14,276 bases of DNA from contig CAZJRB010000153.1 of the NCBI GenBank assembly GCA_964547995.1, forward strand, positions 1-14,276, read 5' to 3'. The position numbers and the translations under genes were made by a program. Source of the stretch: CAZJRB01 sp964547995. Its GTDB lineage: Bacteria > Planctomycetota > Planctomycetia > Pirellulales > Thermoguttaceae. Below the pieces are notes generated by a model that was not told the DNA's origin, ran no database searches, and worked only from the letters and a program-made list of their open reading frames with translations. Positions 12,816-14,276 of this stretch are shown here, one piece after another (the stretch's first letter is position 1; each line of letters opens with the position of its first letter).

Positions 12816-14276
12816 TCACGGTTTGGGCAGCTTGGGTGGCTTGGGCACCTTGATTTTCTGTCCTCCTACTTCAATGCTTCCACTACCATCCGGATTCACC
12901 TTCGCCCGCACCTTCTGTCCGTCAACGGTGTATTCTCCAGAAGCCGAGCCATCGGCATTGACACGGCTCGTACCGGAGATTCCCTCGCCACGAATTGTCC
13001 CCGAGTAGCTGCCATCGGCATTGACACGGCTCGTACCGGAGATGCCATCGCCACGAATTGTCCCCGAGTAGCTGCCATCGGAACCGAATCGTCCTTTGAT
13101 TTCGACGCCGTCAGGTTGGACGGTTGTTCTGGTGCTGGGTTGTCTGCTGGCGCCAGCCTGTCTCTCTCGGGCTTCTTCTGCTTCCCGTTCCCGTCGTTGC
13201 TGTACCCAATATGCTGCCTCTTCTGCTTTTTCTCCCTCATACTCTTGTTTGGCTTGAGGCAAAAGGGCTTTGGCTTTGTCTGACTTGAGGAGCAGCGTAA
13301 AGTCCTTGCGGAATGCTCTCTTGCAGTATTCAACGGCGAACACATCATTGCCGTTGTCTGCTTGGTAGTCGATAACTCGGGCGTAGAGTTTTGGGAGTCT
13401 CTCTTCGAGTGTCGTACCATCTTTCAACTTGCATTCTCGGACGCTGTAGTTGTCCTCTATCTTATCAATGCTGCGAATGTAGGCTTCCACCGCTTCCTCC
13501 TGTTTTCCTGATTCCCAGAGCGCATGCGCGTCATCGACTCCCTTAAGGAGGGGGGCGGCTTCTGCCCGGTATTCCGCTTCGTAGTCACGCTTGCCAATTC
13601 CAAGTATTGCCGCAACGATTATCCCAACGAGGCACAAACCAGCTAGGCCGATTGGCAGGGCGATTATGTAGTAGAGTTTTTTGGAGGACATTGCACTGGC
13701 AACAGGTGGCCTATGCGCCTGTGTTTCCTGGAGCTCCTTTTCCGCCTGCCGAAGCTCCCCAACCAACTCTGCCAGCCTGCTACCACTTGGTATATCCGTT
13801 TCATGAAGCAATTCATCAGGCAACTCTTTTTCCAGTGCGGCGACTTCTCCTTCCTTCTGTGTCATGAGTTGCTGACTTTGCGCAGCTTCCGCTTGGAGCG
13901 ATTGCGCACGGTCTATTCGTTCCAAGCCAAATGACTCGCAGAACTCGGATCTCTTGGATTCCAAAGCTGCTTCAACCTTTTCGACCTGCTCTTGCTGATC
14001 CGAAACCTTCGATCTGGCGTCAGCAATTTCAGCCAGAATGTCAGAGGTAAGATCACACTGCACCATTGTCTCTTCATTTGAGTCAATTAGCTGCCTGCCA
14101 ATTCCCGTTTCCAGTTTTCCAATCTTCATTTCCTCGATCTTAATCTTTCCAGCAACGACTACTTGCTGTGCCTTTTGCTTCGTTTTCTGCATAATGCCAG
14201 CGTCACTTGCCGGCGCGAGGGCATCTGTTTTGATTCCCTTGGAACTGGAATTCTCCGTGGTTTGAATTAGCATCGA
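12816..14276 (-). CDS. Coiled-coil membrane protein with Gly/Ser repeat tail (start may lie outside window)
   Basis: The frame is open at the right edge. The first ATG inside the window is at 14273 (485 residues), but the true start may lie beyond. Residues about 80-185 are rich in Gln/Glu/Ala heptad-like sequence, consistent with a coiled coil. A transmembrane helix spans about 200-226 (YYIIALPIGLAGL onwards). About 235-370 is a charged helical region. A Gly/Ser-rich tail from about 395 contains two 21-residue tandem repeats (NADGSYSGTIRGEGISG type), and the protein ends in Lys/Pro (KVPKPPKLPKP). Two 60-nt samples counted by hand give 45% GC here (14041-14100) and 67% in fabF (4141-4200), so composition differs from the neighbours. 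I do not recognise the family. Confidence 0.8.
   Translation of the reverse strand, partial: SMLIQTTENSSSKGIKTDALAPASDAGIMQKTKQKAQQVVVAGKIKIEEMKIGKLETGIGRQLIDSNEETMVQCDLTSDILAEIADARSKVSDQQEQVEKVEAALESKRSEFCESFGLERIDRAQSLQAEAAQSQQLMTQKEGEVAALEKELPDELLHETDIPSGSRLAELVGELRQAEKELQETQAHRPPVASAMSSKKLYYIIALPIGLAGLCLVGIIVAAILGIGKRDYEAEYRAEAAPLLKGVDDAHALWESGKQEEAVEAYIRSIDKIEDNYSVRECKLKDGTTLEERLPKLYARVIDYQADNGNDVFAVEYCKRAFRKDFTLLLKSDKAKALLPQAKQEYEGEKAEEAAYWVQQRREREAEEARERQAGASRQPSTRTTVQPDGVEIKGRFGSDGSYSGTIRGDGISGTSRVNADGSYSGTIRGEGISGTSRVNADGSASGEYTVDGQKVRAKVNPDGSGSIEVGGQKIKVPKPPKLPKP
12948..13081. repeat. 63-bp tandem repeat inside coding sequence
   Basis: GCCATCGG recurs at 12948, 13011 and 13074, exactly 63 bp apart. 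The two full units are nearly identical at DNA level (ATTCCCTCG against ATGCCATCG is the main difference). Each unit encodes 21 residues, so the reading frame is kept. Near-identity points to recent duplication. Confidence 0.85.

Noticed and set aside
12948..13081. Repeated TTGACA boxes as tandem promoters
   Set aside because: The motif recurs only because of the 63-bp coding repeat, and no -10 boxes are spaced correctly.

Overview
The window looks like a chromosomal segment of a GC-rich planctomycete, probably of the Pirellulales type. This is inferred from gene content. It carries an rpmF-fabD-fabG-acpP-fabF fatty-acid block. It also carries two multidomain proteins that share a J-like N-terminal module followed by a membrane anchor, one of them ending in an FGE/SUMF1-type domain. 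The other pointers are a membrane-anchored PknB-like kinase and many short palindromic repeats of a kind I associate with planctomycete genomes.

Layout. Positions 1-1042 (minus) hold the start of a membrane-anchored J-like-domain protein that runs off the left edge; its linker is riddled with palindromic repeats. A strong promoter at 1233-1261 drives rpmF (1338-1517) and fabD (1514-2422, TTG start overlapping the rpmF stop), followed by fabG (2449-3219). A leader with a likely second promoter and two hairpins precedes acpP (3498-3746), then fabF (3823-5067). An exported protein with secretin-like features (5195-6403) and a second ketoacyl-synthase homologue (6543-7865) follow on the same strand, each with a plausible promoter of its own. 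The second homologue lacks the catalytic Cys, one catalytic His and the gating loop, so it looks like a chain-length-factor-type or otherwise non-condensing partner.

Positions 7866-8180 contain the C-terminal remnant of a REP-associated tyrosine transposase next to a three-hairpin palindromic element. That element touches the stop codon of the convergent 989-residue SUMF1-domain protein (8177-11146, minus). Divergent from it is a Ser/Thr kinase with a C-terminal membrane anchor (11404-12576). The -35 box of a tRNA-Glu(CTC) promoter overlaps the kinase stop codon. Beyond the tRNA (12644-12716) base composition becomes visibly more AT-rich, and a coiled-coil membrane protein with a 63-bp internal tandem repeat (minus) runs to the right edge.

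How the genes work together. FabD loads malonyl groups onto the acpP product, FabF condenses them, and FabG reduces the 3-ketoacyl product, so the central block is a type II fatty-acid synthesis module. plsX and fabH, which sit between rpmF and fabD in many bacteria, are absent. The most interesting items are the active-site-degenerate KAS homologue downstream of this module, and the palindromic repeats with a transposase remnant, several of them embedded in frame in a coding sequence.
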